NCBI GenBank assembly: GCA_023460855.1
Contig: JAEWOS010000032.1
Location: 1 to 64,000 of the forward strand
Source: Bacteroidota bacterium
GTDB taxonomy: Bacteria; Bacteroidota; Bacteroidia; Flavobacteriales; Weeksellaceae
DNA length: 64,000 nucleotides
Direction of reading: 5' to 3'
A program made the position numbers and the translations under genes. Positions 51,726-60,020 of this stretch are shown in pieces. A model generated the notes under the pieces. That model searched no databases and was not told where the DNA came from. It saw only the letters and a list, made by a program, of their open reading frames with translations. Positions within the stretch are counted from its first letter, which is position 1, and each line of letters starts with the position of its first letter.

Positions 51726-52160
51726 TTATCTGCGCGGATCTCCATCACCGTCCGTTGCATTTCTTACATCCTGACGAACCTGTTGCGCGCCAGATTTAAT
51801 ATCGCTGCGCACTTTATCTGCTCCTTCTTTGATATCATCACGAACCTTGTCAGCTTCAGTTTTTACATCCTGCGCAGCCTGATGAACGCCGCTCCGTACA
51901 TCCTGAGCAGCTTGTCTCGCATCAGATCTTACCTGATTTGCTCTCTCATCTACAACCATCCCGGCTCTCGTTGCAGTTCCAGGCTCACCGTTTACCGTAG
52001 TGGTTTCAGTTACTGTTACGGTATCTGTTATTACTGCTGTACTGTCATATACTACAGAATCTTCTACGATTACAGCATCAGTGTCGTGTGTCTGCTCAAC
52101 TTTTTTGCAGGAAACCAGCGCCAACGCTACAGCACCTGCTACTAAAAATGTTTTTTTCAT
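51726..52160 (-). CDS. Lipoprotein with five tandem 11-residue amphipathic repeats
   Basis: The 144-residue protein has a lipobox (LALVSC, Cys at 18), an acidic Thr/Val-rich spacer (ITDTVTVTETTTVNGE), then five consecutive 11-residue units over residues 82-136: RQAAQDVRSGV, HQAAQDVKTEA, DKVRDDIKEGA, DKVRSDIKSGA, QQVRQDVRNAT. The end is DGDGDPRR. Eleven-residue amphipathic repeats occur in apolipoprotein-like and LEA-like proteins, where they lie on membranes or form coiled coils. The next gene upstream shares the signal and the DATDGDGD tail. Stress or envelope function is inferred, not shown. Confidence 0.82.
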   Translation of the reverse strand: MKKTFLVAGAVALALVSCKKVEQTHDTDAVIVEDSVVYDSTAVITDTVTVTETTTVNGEPGTATRAGMVVDERANQVRSDARQAAQDVRSGVHQAAQDVKTEADKVRDDIKEGADKVRSDIKSGAQQVRQDVRNATDGDGDPRR

Positions 52161-52193
52161 AATTTCTGGGTTTAGACAGCAAAGTTATCTCAA

Positions 52194-52223
52194 AGAAAAA
52201 ACCCACACTTTATAAAGTATGGG
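52194..52223 (-). terminator. Terminator after the small acidic lipoprotein
   Basis: CCCACACTTTATAAAGTATGGG is a near-perfect palindrome followed on the minus strand by six T. Confidence 0.85.
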
Positions 52224-52247
52224 CTTATAATTATAAGAATTCAGTTC

Positions 52248-52529
52248 TTATTTGGTGATATCTCCGTCACCGTCTGTAGCATCGCTAGCTGCATCCTGCA
52301 CTTCGTTAGCACCATCCTGAATCGCATCTCCTGTTGCGTCAACTGCATTTTCAAGGGAGTTATCAACTGCGTTTACAGTAGAATCCGTAGTAATCGGCAT
52401 TGAATCGTTATCAACGATGATAGCTGTTTGTGTAGTATCTACGTTAGAAACGTCAGTAGTTTCAGCTTTTTTACAAGATGTAAGAGCAACAGCTGCAACT
52501 GCACCAAGTACGAAAATTGTTTTTTTCAT
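52248..52529 (-). CDS. Small acidic lipoprotein
   Basis: The 93-residue protein has a lipobox (VALTSC, Cys at 19), an acidic Asp/Thr/Val spacer (DNDSMPITTDSTVNAVD), and a helix-prone end (DATGDAIQDGANEVQDAASDATDGDGDITK). Signal, spacer style and the ATDGDGD tail match the gene at 51726, so they are paralogs, but the clean 11-residue repeats are largely missing here. No other domain recognised. Confidence 0.78.
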   Translation of the reverse strand: MKKTIFVLGAVAAVALTSCKKAETTDVSNVDTTQTAIIVDNDSMPITTDSTVNAVDNSLENAVDATGDAIQDGANEVQDAASDATDGDGDITK

Positions 52530-52590
52530 AATAAATTATTGTTTGGGTTTAAATTTCGGCAAATATACAAAATTATGTTAATCCCAATGT

Positions 52591-53676
52591 TTAATAATTT
52601 TCTTCTTCTCCTTTCATTTTTTCAGCATTTTCTGCCATGATTACCGCATCGATCATCTCCTGAATATCGCCATTCATATACGCATCCAGATTGTAGACGG
52701 ATTTGTTTACACGGTGATCAGTAACTCTTCCCTGTGGATAGTTATAGGTCTTGATTTTTGCTGAACGGTCTCCTGTAGAAACCATGGTTTTTCTTTGCGC
52801 CGCAATATCGCCAACCACTTCCTGTAGTTTGATGTCATAAAGTTTTGCACGCAGCATTTCCATAGCTAGCTCGCGGTTTGCCAACTGAGAACGTGCCTGC
52901 TGACAAACAACCACAATACCTGAAGGTTTGTGTGTAAGCTGAACTTTTGTTTCTACTTTGTTTACATTCTGACCACCTGCTCCTCCGGAACGTGAAGTCT
53001 GCATTTCAATATCAGCAGGATTTATTTCCACATCAACTTCCTCGGCTTCAGGCAGAACAGCTACAGTAATGGCTGATGTATGCACACGACCCTGGGATTC
53101 GGTTTCCGGGACACGCTGCACGCGATGCACACCTGATTCAAATTTCATAATACCGTAAACCCCTTCCCCTTCAACTTTAAGAATCAGTTCTTTATAACCT
53201 TTTGCTGCTTCGTTTGAATCTGTAATTTCGTGTCTCCAGCCTTTATTTTTAAAATACATTGAGTACATTCTGTAAATGTCTTCCACAAAAATTGCAGCCT
53301 CATCACCGCCGGTTCCGGCACGAAGCTCCACGATAACATTTTTATCATCGGCAGGATCTTTCGGAATCAGCAGCACTTTCAGTTCCTCTTCAAATCCCGG
53401 AATTTTTTCCTGGGCATCCAGTTTTTCCATTTTTGCCAGATCAGCAAGTTCTTTATCGGAGCCATCCGCAATAATTTCATCCGATTCGGCGATGGTATCC
53501 AGCGCATTCTGATACTCATCATATACCTTCACAATTTTTCCGAGATCGCTGTACTCTTTATTGAGTTGCGAATATTTTTTCTGATCAGAAATGACGTCAG
53601 GCTGAATAATGAGGTCAGCAACTTCATTATATCGCTGCTTGATGGCCTGCAGTTTTGGAATTAAGGATTTAGACAT
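52591..53676 (-). CDS. prfA: Peptide chain release factor 1
   Basis: RF1 releases the finished chain at UAA and UAG codons. The start MSKSLIPK gives 361 residues; the longer frame crosses a good -7 box. The codon-recognition loop reads VQRVPETESQGRVHTSA (PxT tripeptide as PET), and the catalytic GGQ motif is RSGGAGGQNVNKVETK. TYNYPQGRVTDHRV and the Asp/Glu-rich end are normal for the family. Monocistronic, with its own promoter. Confidence 0.97.
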   Translation of the reverse strand: MSKSLIPKLQAIKQRYNEVADLIIQPDVISDQKKYSQLNKEYSDLGKIVKVYDEYQNALDTIAESDEIIADGSDKELADLAKMEKLDAQEKIPGFEEELKVLLIPKDPADDKNVIVELRAGTGGDEAAIFVEDIYRMYSMYFKNKGWRHEITDSNEAAKGYKELILKVEGEGVYGIMKFESGVHRVQRVPETESQGRVHTSAITVAVLPEAEEVDVEINPADIEMQTSRSGGAGGQNVNKVETKVQLTHKPSGIVVVCQQARSQLANRELAMEMLRAKLYDIKLQEVVGDIAAQRKTMVSTGDRSAKIKTYNYPQGRVTDHRVNKSVYNLDAYMNGDIQEMIDAVIMAENAEKMKGEEENY

Positions 53677-53693
53677 ACGGAAATTTGTGGTTG

Positions 53694-53701
53694 CAAAGAT
53701 A
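53694..53701 (-). promoter_or_regulatory. Putative prfA -7 box TATCTTTG
   Basis: Minus-strand TAnnTTTG 18 bases upstream of the ATG at 53676, inside the alternative longer frame. Confidence 0.55.
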
Positions 53702-53750
53702 AGCAAACAGCGTAAATGCAGGATAGAGCTTTTAATCGTGAATAATGTTC

Positions 53751-53783
53751 AAAAAAAATCCGCCGTGATGAAACGGCGGATTT
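53751..53783 (-). terminator. Terminator after the small membrane protein gene
   Basis: AAATCCGCCG and CGGCGGATTT pair around eight bases, followed on the minus strand by a long T run. Confidence 0.92.
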
Positions 53784-53803
53784 AATATTTTTATGAAATA
53801 ATT

Positions 53804-54094
53804 TTAATGATGTCCGTGGGAATCTCCATGCACATGCAGGAATGGTCCCTCTCCTTTCGGATTACTGTAAATAACCTCTGCGCCCTGCTCCGGAAGTGTC
53901 TTTCTCCTTACATCTTCAGGATCAAACGGTTTTGTTTTACCGAAATATTCACGCAAACCGGAGGTCAGCCACATCGGAATTACGACTAAGAAAAACATGA
54001 AAATACACCAGAATCCGATCAGAAACATGATGATGAAAAACACAAACCAAAGAAACTGATATCCCGGAAAAAATGAAGAAAGTACTGTAAGCAT
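53804..54094 (-). CDS. Small membrane protein, histidine-rich C terminus
   Basis: With the ATG at 54094 the protein has 96 residues; an upstream TTG would add seven but overlaps a -7 box. Two adjacent membrane segments (YQFLWFVFFIIMFLIGFW and CIFMFFLVVIPMWLTSG) are followed by a soluble tail (REYFGKTKPFDPEDVRRK) ending in HVHGDSHGHH. The terminal histidines could bind metal, but this is only suggestive. It lies upstream of prfA with a terminator between and downstream of the class I fumarase. No family recognised. Confidence 0.68.
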   Translation of the reverse strand: MLTVLSSFFPGYQFLWFVFFIIMFLIGFWCIFMFFLVVIPMWLTSGLREYFGKTKPFDPEDVRRKTLPEQGAEVIYSNPKGEGPFLHVHGDSHGHH

Positions 54095-54112
54095 TCTTTT
54101 ATTGATTTGAGG

Positions 54113-54120
54113 CAAAAATA
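54113..54120 (-). promoter_or_regulatory. Putative -7 box TATTTTTG for the small membrane protein
   Basis: Minus-strand TAnnTTTG 19 bases upstream of the ATG at 54094. Confidence 0.5.
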
Positions 54121-54166
54121 AAGCTTTTTAACAAACTTTTAAAATTTTACTGCCTGATTTTTAATT

Positions 54167-55774
54167 TTAATGTGCAATTGACGCAAAAAAGTCGTTCCCC
54201 TTATCATCTGTAATGATAAAGGCCGGAAAATCCACCACCTCAATCTTACGCACTGCTTCCATTCCAAGCTCCTCAAAATCAACCACTTCTACGGATTTTA
54301 TATTTTCTTTTGCGAGAAAAGCAGCCGGACCACCGATAGAACCCAGATAAAAACCACCGTGTTTCGCACAGGCATCTGTTACGTCCTGGCTTCGGTTACC
54401 TTTCGCAAGCATAATCATGCTTCCGCCATTGCTCTGAAATTCGTCCACATAAACATCCATTCTTCCCGCAGTTGTCGGGCCGAAACTTCCAGAAGGCATT
54501 CCTTCCGGTGTTTTTGCCGGACCTGCGTAATAAACCGGGTGATTTTTAAAATATTCCGGCATTGGTTTTCCTTCATTCAGCATTTCCTTGATTTTCGCAT
54601 GAGCAATATCTCTCGCAACGATCAGTGTTCCGTTTAATTTTAATCTCGTTTTTATTGGATAGTTGGAAAGTTCAGCCAAAACTTCAGCCATTGGCCGGTT
54701 CAGATTTACAGAAACCGGTTCTTCCAGATGCGGAGGTGTATCAGGCAGAAATCTTTTAGGATTTACTTCCAGCTGTTCCAGAAATAATCCTTCTTTGGTG
54801 ATTTTCGCTTTAATATTACGGTCTGCAGAACAGGAAACGCCCATTCCGACAGGACAGCTTGCAGCGTGACGCGGCAAACGTATTACGCGCACGTCATGCG
54901 TGAGATATTTCCCGCCAAACTGTGCTCCGATTGCCGATTCCTGGCAAATCTGCTGAATTTTTTTCTCCCATTCCAGATCGCGGAAAGCACGTCCGGTTTC
55001 ATCGCCTGTTGTCGGAAGGTTATCGTAATATTTTGCTGACGCTTTTTTCACCGCAGCCATGGTTGCTTCTGCTGAAGTTCCGCCGATAACCAAAGCCAAA
55101 TGATATGGAGGACAGGCCGCAGTTCCCAGGTCAAGAATGGAAGTTTTAATCCATTCTGTAAGGGATTTTTCATTCAGGAGAGATTTTGTTTTCTGGTAAA
55201 GGAAAGTTTTATTTGCAGATCCCCCGCCTTTCGTCAGAAAAAGAAATTCATAGTAGTCGCTTGGCGTGGAATAAATGTCGATTTGTGCCGGAAGATTGGA
55301 TCCGGAATTCCTTTCCTCAAACATTGTCAACGGCAAAATCTGCGAATACCTCAGGTTTCTCTTCTGAAAAGTGTTGTAAATACCTTTGCTCAAATGCTCT
55401 GCATCATTTACTCCGGTATAAACATTCTCCCCTTTTTTCGCCATGACGATTGCAGTTCCGGTATCCTGACATGAAGGCAGTGCACCTTCAGCAGCTACTG
55501 CAGCATTCTGCAATAAATTGTAGGCAACAAAACGGTCGTTGTCTGTTGCTTCCGGATCTTCGATGATGTTCCTGAGACTTTGCAGGTGAGAGGAGCGCAA
55601 CATGAAAGAAACGTCTTCCATTGCTTTTTCGGCCAGAAATTCCAGAGCTGCAGGATCTACAGTAAGAATTTCCCTGTCGCCCAGTTTTTCAACTTTTACA
55701 AAGTCGGAAGTAAGTTTTCTGTATGAGGTTTCATCTTTGGATAATGGAAACGGTTCTCCGTATTTGAACTGCAT
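54167..55774 (-). CDS. Class I (iron-sulfur) fumarate hydratase
   Basis: The enzyme interconverts fumarate and malate in the citric acid cycle using an oxygen-labile [4Fe-4S] cluster. The 535-residue single-chain form matches FumA/FumB. The alpha part has ALPSCQDTGTAIV with cluster Cys102, LDLGTAACPPYHLALVIGGTSAEATM, and RHAASCPVGMGVSCSADRN; the beta part has TRLKLNGTLIVARDIAHAK, YYAGPAKTPEGMPSGSFGPTTAGRM and GGPAAFLAKENIK. A class II fumarase is also encoded 2.1 kb away, so the organism has both. Confidence 0.96.
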   Translation of the reverse strand: MQFKYGEPFPLSKDETSYRKLTSDFVKVEKLGDREILTVDPAALEFLAEKAMEDVSFMLRSSHLQSLRNIIEDPEATDNDRFVAYNLLQNAAVAAEGALPSCQDTGTAIVMAKKGENVYTGVNDAEHLSKGIYNTFQKRNLRYSQILPLTMFEERNSGSNLPAQIDIYSTPSDYYEFLFLTKGGGSANKTFLYQKTKSLLNEKSLTEWIKTSILDLGTAACPPYHLALVIGGTSAEATMAAVKKASAKYYDNLPTTGDETGRAFRDLEWEKKIQQICQESAIGAQFGGKYLTHDVRVIRLPRHAASCPVGMGVSCSADRNIKAKITKEGLFLEQLEVNPKRFLPDTPPHLEEPVSVNLNRPMAEVLAELSNYPIKTRLKLNGTLIVARDIAHAKIKEMLNEGKPMPEYFKNHPVYYAGPAKTPEGMPSGSFGPTTAGRMDVYVDEFQSNGGSMIMLAKGNRSQDVTDACAKHGGFYLGSIGGPAAFLAKENIKSVEVVDFEELGMEAVRKIEVVDFPAFIITDDKGNDFFASIAH

Positions 55775-55879
55775 TTGCTTAATAATTTTTTAGAGGTGTA
55801 AATTTACGGAAATTCAGGTATGAAAAAAAGCGAAGCGGTATTCATTAGTACTTACAGTCGAATTCCGGTTTTCAGCATT

Positions 55880-56611
55880 TTAATGAGTAGATTTTTGAAA
55901 AACACCGGGTACCAGATAACCTTTCCCATTCTTTTCGACTTTATAGATCTTTCCTTCGTTCTGCGGCGACCAGCCTTCCTGCTTCGGATTTTCGGCATCA
56001 ATAAAAGTCATCTCATAGTAATAGGCATCCTTAAGTTTCCCAAGATAATTCGCTTTCATCTGTAAAACATCGGGTCTGTCGTTTCCGTTAAATGATAAAT
56101 GATTCCAGCCTAAAAACTGCAGATCGAAAATATTCTTCCACTTTTTATCGAACTGTTTCTGCGTGAGGCAACCGTCACATTCCATGTCCAGGCCGCCTAA
56201 ATCACCATCGAGTTCTTTGAGCTGCGCAGAAAAATAGTCAGAACCGTCAATATCTCTGTCAAATTCCCTTTGTTCATAGGTAATATTTAACCATTCACTG
56301 ATTTTTTTCGAATGATTATCTGCTTCTTCAGACAAAGATTTTAAGGTTCGGTCCATTTTCAAATCCGGATTAAAATCAATTTCTTCAATTTCCGTCTGCG
56401 GTAAAGTTGCAGTATCTCCTTCGGCTATAGATTTTACTGAATCATTAACTTGAAATGTTGTTTTCTTATCCTGTCTTAAATCAGGTTCTCTGTGTTTCAT
56501 CCAGAACGAATAGGCTGCAACGGACAAAAGAATCGCTCCCAGGATAATCAGAATGACAGCAGCAGATTTCGATTTCCGCTGTGTTTTGCGGGAGTTGATT
56601 GGATCTTTCAT
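55880..56611 (-). CDS. Membrane-anchored protein of unknown function
   Basis: The 243-residue protein has a basic N terminus (RKTQRKSKS), one membrane segment (AAVILIILGAILLSVAAYSFW), and a periplasmic-type soluble part. The latter has LKMDRTLKSLSEEADNHSKKI, a single Cys pair in MECDGCLTQKQFDKKWKNIF (CxxC), and a beta-rich end (ANYLGKLKDAYYYEMTFIDAENP). No domain recognised. Located between the two fumarase units without a clear operon partner. Confidence 0.7.
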   Translation of the reverse strand: MKDPINSRKTQRKSKSAAVILIILGAILLSVAAYSFWMKHREPDLRQDKKTTFQVNDSVKSIAEGDTATLPQTEIEEIDFNPDLKMDRTLKSLSEEADNHSKKISEWLNITYEQREFDRDIDGSDYFSAQLKELDGDLGGLDMECDGCLTQKQFDKKWKNIFDLQFLGWNHLSFNGNDRPDVLQMKANYLGKLKDAYYYEMTFIDAENPKQEGWSPQNEGKIYKVEKNGKGYLVPGVFQKSTH

Positions 56612-56663
56612 GGTGTATTGGATTTGTTTTATTTCTGGAATATCTTATTAAATCTAAACAACA

Positions 56664-56690
56664 AAAAAGCGAAGAAAACATCTTCGCCTT
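56664..56690 (-). terminator. Terminator after the WYL regulator gene
   Basis: GCGAAGA and TCTTCGC form a stem around AAACA, with A and T runs on both sides. Confidence 0.88.
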
Positions 56691-56758
56691 TTTATTTCAT
56701 CATTCGTCCCAAAAACTATTGTTTGTTTTTTGGAATATAAAGTTACGCAAAAAACCTG

Positions 56759-57838
56759 TCAAAATCTGTCAACCGGCAAACCAGGCCTGAAGTCGTTATT
56801 AGAGGATACTTTTGCTCCATTTTTATAGGATTTCAACAAATCTTCGAATTTTTTTATCATAATTTTATTCAGTACGGCAGGTTTATTCACGCGCACATTA
56901 TTCATCCACTGGAAAATCCACCCGACCAGTTCTCGATTGATTCCGCAATGCATTTTCATCACGATATTTCCATTCTTTTTCTTCTGAAATTTCTGCGAAG
57001 TGTGCCAGTGCTGATTCCGAACGAAATTGCCTGTGTTTTCGGAGAACTCCAGTTCTACCCGATACAGTTTCTCGTTCATGTTTTCCGTTATGCCAAAACG
57101 CTTGTTCATTTCTTTTTCCAGAATTTTAAGCAGCTCATCGTTGTCGAACATCATATTGGAAACTTTGTAGCACTTTATCTGCTCTACTGCGATTACAACC
57201 AGTTTTTCGGTATTTTTAATGAAACCGCAAATATGCACCACACCGCGGTGATACAACAGCTGCAGCGGCAATAAAGTATCCGGAAACTGCACTTCATGGG
57301 AAATTGAGGTATAATCGCCAACGATCTCTTTTATTTCCAGTTCGCGTTTGTTTTGAATGCACCAGATCATATCTTCCAGAACAACGCTGTAACTCTCCAA
57401 ATCTGAAACTTCGTAAAAATGACTGCCACGAATTTGCTGCCCTGCAACCGTAATAAAGTTTTCGAAGCGGCTTTTGCTGTATGAAAAATAGAAAAGATTT
57501 TCAATTTTCCTGAAAGACTCCTTTCTTGCATCGACCAGTGACTGCGGAAGAAAATTGCGGAACAGCAGGTAGCTGTTGATATCAAATTCTGTAAGTGAAT
57601 TCCTGCTTTTTGAGAATTCGATCTTCCAGGTTTTCTTATTTTTTTCGCCTTCCGTTACAACGAGACGCTCATCGTCCGTCAGCAGCGAAGTTTCGAGATC
57701 TTTCAGATCACGGTAAAAAGTTCTTTCAGAAACGGCAATATCATTTTTTGCGGCCCATGCCTTCATCATGTCCACAGTGAGAGGCCCGCGTTTCAGCCTC
57801 GAATAAATTTTGAACAGGCGCTCCGATTTATCTGACAT
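56759..57838 (-). CDS. WYL-domain transcriptional regulator
   Basis: The 359-residue protein has an N-terminal winged-helix segment of the HTH_11/DeoR-like type (SERLFKIYSRLKRGPLTVDMMKAW, VSERTFYRDLKDLE) and a WYL domain from about 140-250 (VSDLESYSVVLEDMIWCI, LLPLQLLYHRGVVHICGFIKN, the core for ligand sensing). The C-terminal extension has GINRELVGWIFQWMNNVRV. It is divergent from fumC across a 67-base gap, an arrangement that suggests it may regulate fumC or itself; target not proven. Confidence 0.9.
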   Translation of the reverse strand: MSDKSERLFKIYSRLKRGPLTVDMMKAWAAKNDIAVSERTFYRDLKDLETSLLTDDERLVVTEGEKNKKTWKIEFSKSRNSLTEFDINSYLLFRNFLPQSLVDARKESFRKIENLFYFSYSKSRFENFITVAGQQIRGSHFYEVSDLESYSVVLEDMIWCIQNKRELEIKEIVGDYTSISHEVQFPDTLLPLQLLYHRGVVHICGFIKNTEKLVVIAVEQIKCYKVSNMMFDNDELLKILEKEMNKRFGITENMNEKLYRVELEFSENTGNFVRNQHWHTSQKFQKKKNGNIVMKMHCGINRELVGWIFQWMNNVRVNKPAVLNKIMIKKFEDLLKSYKNGAKVSSNNDFRPGLPVDRF

Positions 57839-57853
57839 CTGCCGTATTTTACA

Positions 57854-57861
57854 TAAAGTTA
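57854..57861 (-). promoter_or_regulatory. Putative -7 box TAACTTTA for the WYL regulator
   Basis: Near-consensus minus-strand box 16 bases upstream of the ATG at 57838, in the short fumC-WYL gap. Confidence 0.4.
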
Positions 57862-57905
57862 ATAATTTCCTAAATTAATGTACCTTATGGGATAATTTTT
57901 TTTTA

Positions 57906-59288
57906 ATGAAATACAGAACTGAACAAGATACGATGGGAACAGTACAGGTTCCGGCAGAAAAATTCTGGGGTGCACAAACCGAAAGATCGCGGAATAACTT
58001 CAAAATTGGTCCGGAAGCAAGCATGCCGCATGAAATTATTGAGGCGTTTGCCATTCTGAAAAAAGCAGCGGCCTTCACCAATGCGGAATTGGGAATTCTG
58101 CAGGCTGACAAGCGCGATATGATTGCTGAAGTTTGTGATGAAATTCTGGATGGAAAACTGTACGATCAGTTTCCGCTGGTGATCTGGCAAACCGGGAGCG
58201 GCACGCAGAGTAATATGAACATCAATGAAGTGATTTCAAATAAGGCACTTGTAAATTCGGGCGGAAATCTCGGAGATAAATCTCCGGTTCATCCCAATGA
58301 TGACGTCAATAAATCGCAAAGTTCCAACGATACCTTTCCTACAGCGATGCATATCGCAGCCTACCAAAAACTCATCACGCAAACCATCCCTGCAGTTGAA
58401 AAACTGCGCGATACGCTGCAGCAAAAATCGGAAAAGTTCCAAAAAACTGTGAAAATCGGACGAACGCATCTAATGGATGCGACACCGCTCACGCTAGGCC
58501 AGGAATTTTCAGGATACGTGGCGCAACTGAATTTTTCACTGAAGGCAATCAAAAATACCTTACCTCATCTTTCGGAATTAGCACTTGGCGGAACTGCAGT
58601 GGGAACCGGCCTCAACGCACCTGCAGGTTATGATGTGAAAGCGGCCGAATATATTGCAGAATTTACGGGACTTCCCTTTGTAACTGCCCAGAATAAGTTT
58701 GAAGCGCTTGCCGCTCACGATGCAATTGTGGAATCTCACGGCGCGCTGAAACAACTGGCCGTTTGCCTTTATAAAATTGCCCAGGACATCAGATTCCTTG
58801 CTTCCGGACCGCGATCCGGGATTGGAGAAATTTTTATTCCTGAAAATGAGCCCGGCTCTTCCATTATGCCCGGAAAGGTCAATCCGACGCAAAATGAGGC
58901 ACTTACGATGGTTTGTGCACAGGTTCTGGGAAATGACTCCACGATTTCTTTCGCGGGAACGCAGGGAAATTTTGAACTGAACGTCTTCAAACCGGTGATG
59001 GCGTACAATTTTCTGCAATCGGCACAGCTGCTTGCTGATGCGTGTATTTCTTTCAACGATCACTGCGCTGCAGGAATCGAAGCCAATGAAACCCGCATTA
59101 AAGAACTTCTGGAAAAATCGCTGATGCTGGTTACAGCCCTGAATCCGCATATCGGCTATGAAAATGCTGCAAAAATTGCCAAAACGGCTCATCAAAACGC
59201 AACTACCCTGCGCGAAGAAGCTATAAATCTGGGATTACTTACCGCAGAGCAGTTTGATGAATGGGTAAAACCGGAAGATATGGTATAA
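57906..59288 (+). CDS. fumC: Class II fumarate hydratase
   Basis: FumC interconverts fumarate and malate without a metal cluster. The 460 residues show the usual opening YRTEQDTMGTVQVPAEKFWGAQTERS, the substrate site IWQTGSGTQSNMNINEVI, HPNDDVNKSQSSNDTFPTAMHIAA, and the superfamily signature GSSIMPGKVNPTQNEA near residue 317. Paired divergently with a WYL regulator. Having both this and a class I enzyme fits use under different oxygen or iron conditions, as known in enterobacteria; here this is inference. Confidence 0.97.
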   Translation: MKYRTEQDTMGTVQVPAEKFWGAQTERSRNNFKIGPEASMPHEIIEAFAILKKAAAFTNAELGILQADKRDMIAEVCDEILDGKLYDQFPLVIWQTGSGTQSNMNINEVISNKALVNSGGNLGDKSPVHPNDDVNKSQSSNDTFPTAMHIAAYQKLITQTIPAVEKLRDTLQQKSEKFQKTVKIGRTHLMDATPLTLGQEFSGYVAQLNFSLKAIKNTLPHLSELALGGTAVGTGLNAPAGYDVKAAEYIAEFTGLPFVTAQNKFEALAAHDAIVESHGALKQLAVCLYKIAQDIRFLASGPRSGIGEIFIPENEPGSSIMPGKVNPTQNEALTMVCAQVLGNDSTISFAGTQGNFELNVFKPVMAYNFLQSAQLLADACISFNDHCAAGIEANETRIKELLEKSLMLVTALNPHIGYENAAKIAKTAHQNATTLREEAINLGLLTAEQFDEWVKPEDMV

Positions 59289-59296
59289 CTGTTTTT

Positions 59297-60004
59297 TCAG
59301 ATCGAAACCTGCTCTGCGAAATAATTTTCGAGTTCCTTCAAAGTTTCCGGGCTGGTCTTAATATCACGAATAACGACGCCTTTGTTGAGCACGACAATAC
59401 GGTTGCAGACTTCGGTGGTGTGAGATAAATCGTGGCTGGAAATCAGAAAAGTTACGCGTGCATCCTGTGACCAGACGCGGATCAGATTTTTTAGTTTGAT
59501 CTGCGTGGAAGGATCGAGGTTCGCAAAAGGCTCATCCAGCACGATAATCTCCGGATTTCCGATTAATGCGCCCACAATTCCTACTTTTTTCTGGTTTCCT
59601 TTGGAAAGATCGCGGATGTACTTGCCTGCGTTCAGAATTTCACCGTTAAACAGATCGTTAAACTGTTTCAGAAACTCATCAACAGAAGCTTTGTTCTGTC
59701 CGCGAAGTTCTCCCAGAAAATAAAAATATTCTTCCGGTGTCAGATAGCCAATCAGGAACGTATCATCGATGAAGGCCGAAACTTTATTTTTCCACGCTTC
59801 AGATTCATGAACTTTAATGTCCTCAATTGCTATAAATCCGGTTGTTGGCTGAATTAAATCCAGCAGACAACTGAACAATGTTGTTTTGCCGGCACCATTA
59901 TTCCCGACAAGTCCAAATGTTTCTCCTTTCGGAATTTCAAGGTGCTCAATTTCGAGCACTTTTGCATTTCCGTAAACCTTCGAAATATTATGTATGTTAA
60001 TCAT
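59297..60004 (-). CDS. ABC exporter ATP-binding protein
   Basis: The 235-residue ATPase shows Walker A GNNGAGKTTLF, the ABC signature LSKGNQKKVGIVGALIGN (a divergent LSKGN form), Walker B IIVLDEPFANLDP and the switch ISSHDLSHT. It sits 16 bases downstream of the DUF5687 permease gene and converges on fumC (eight-base gap). With the permease it forms an ABC-2-like transporter; substrate unknown. Confidence 0.92.
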   Translation of the reverse strand: MINIHNISKVYGNAKVLEIEHLEIPKGETFGLVGNNGAGKTTLFSCLLDLIQPTTGFIAIEDIKVHESEAWKNKVSAFIDDTFLIGYLTPEEYFYFLGELRGQNKASVDEFLKQFNDLFNGEILNAGKYIRDLSKGNQKKVGIVGALIGNPEIIVLDEPFANLDPSTQIKLKNLIRVWSQDARVTFLISSHDLSHTTEVCNRIVVLNKGVVIRDIKTSPETLKELENYFAEQVSI

Positions 60005-60020
60005 GCGATGTTATTTATTT

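Noticed and set aside
53000..53120. PET instead of PAT/PVT in the RF1 codon-recognition loop
   Set aside because: The middle residue of the PxT motif is variable and PET occurs in other RF1 proteins as I recall, so no specificity change is claimed.
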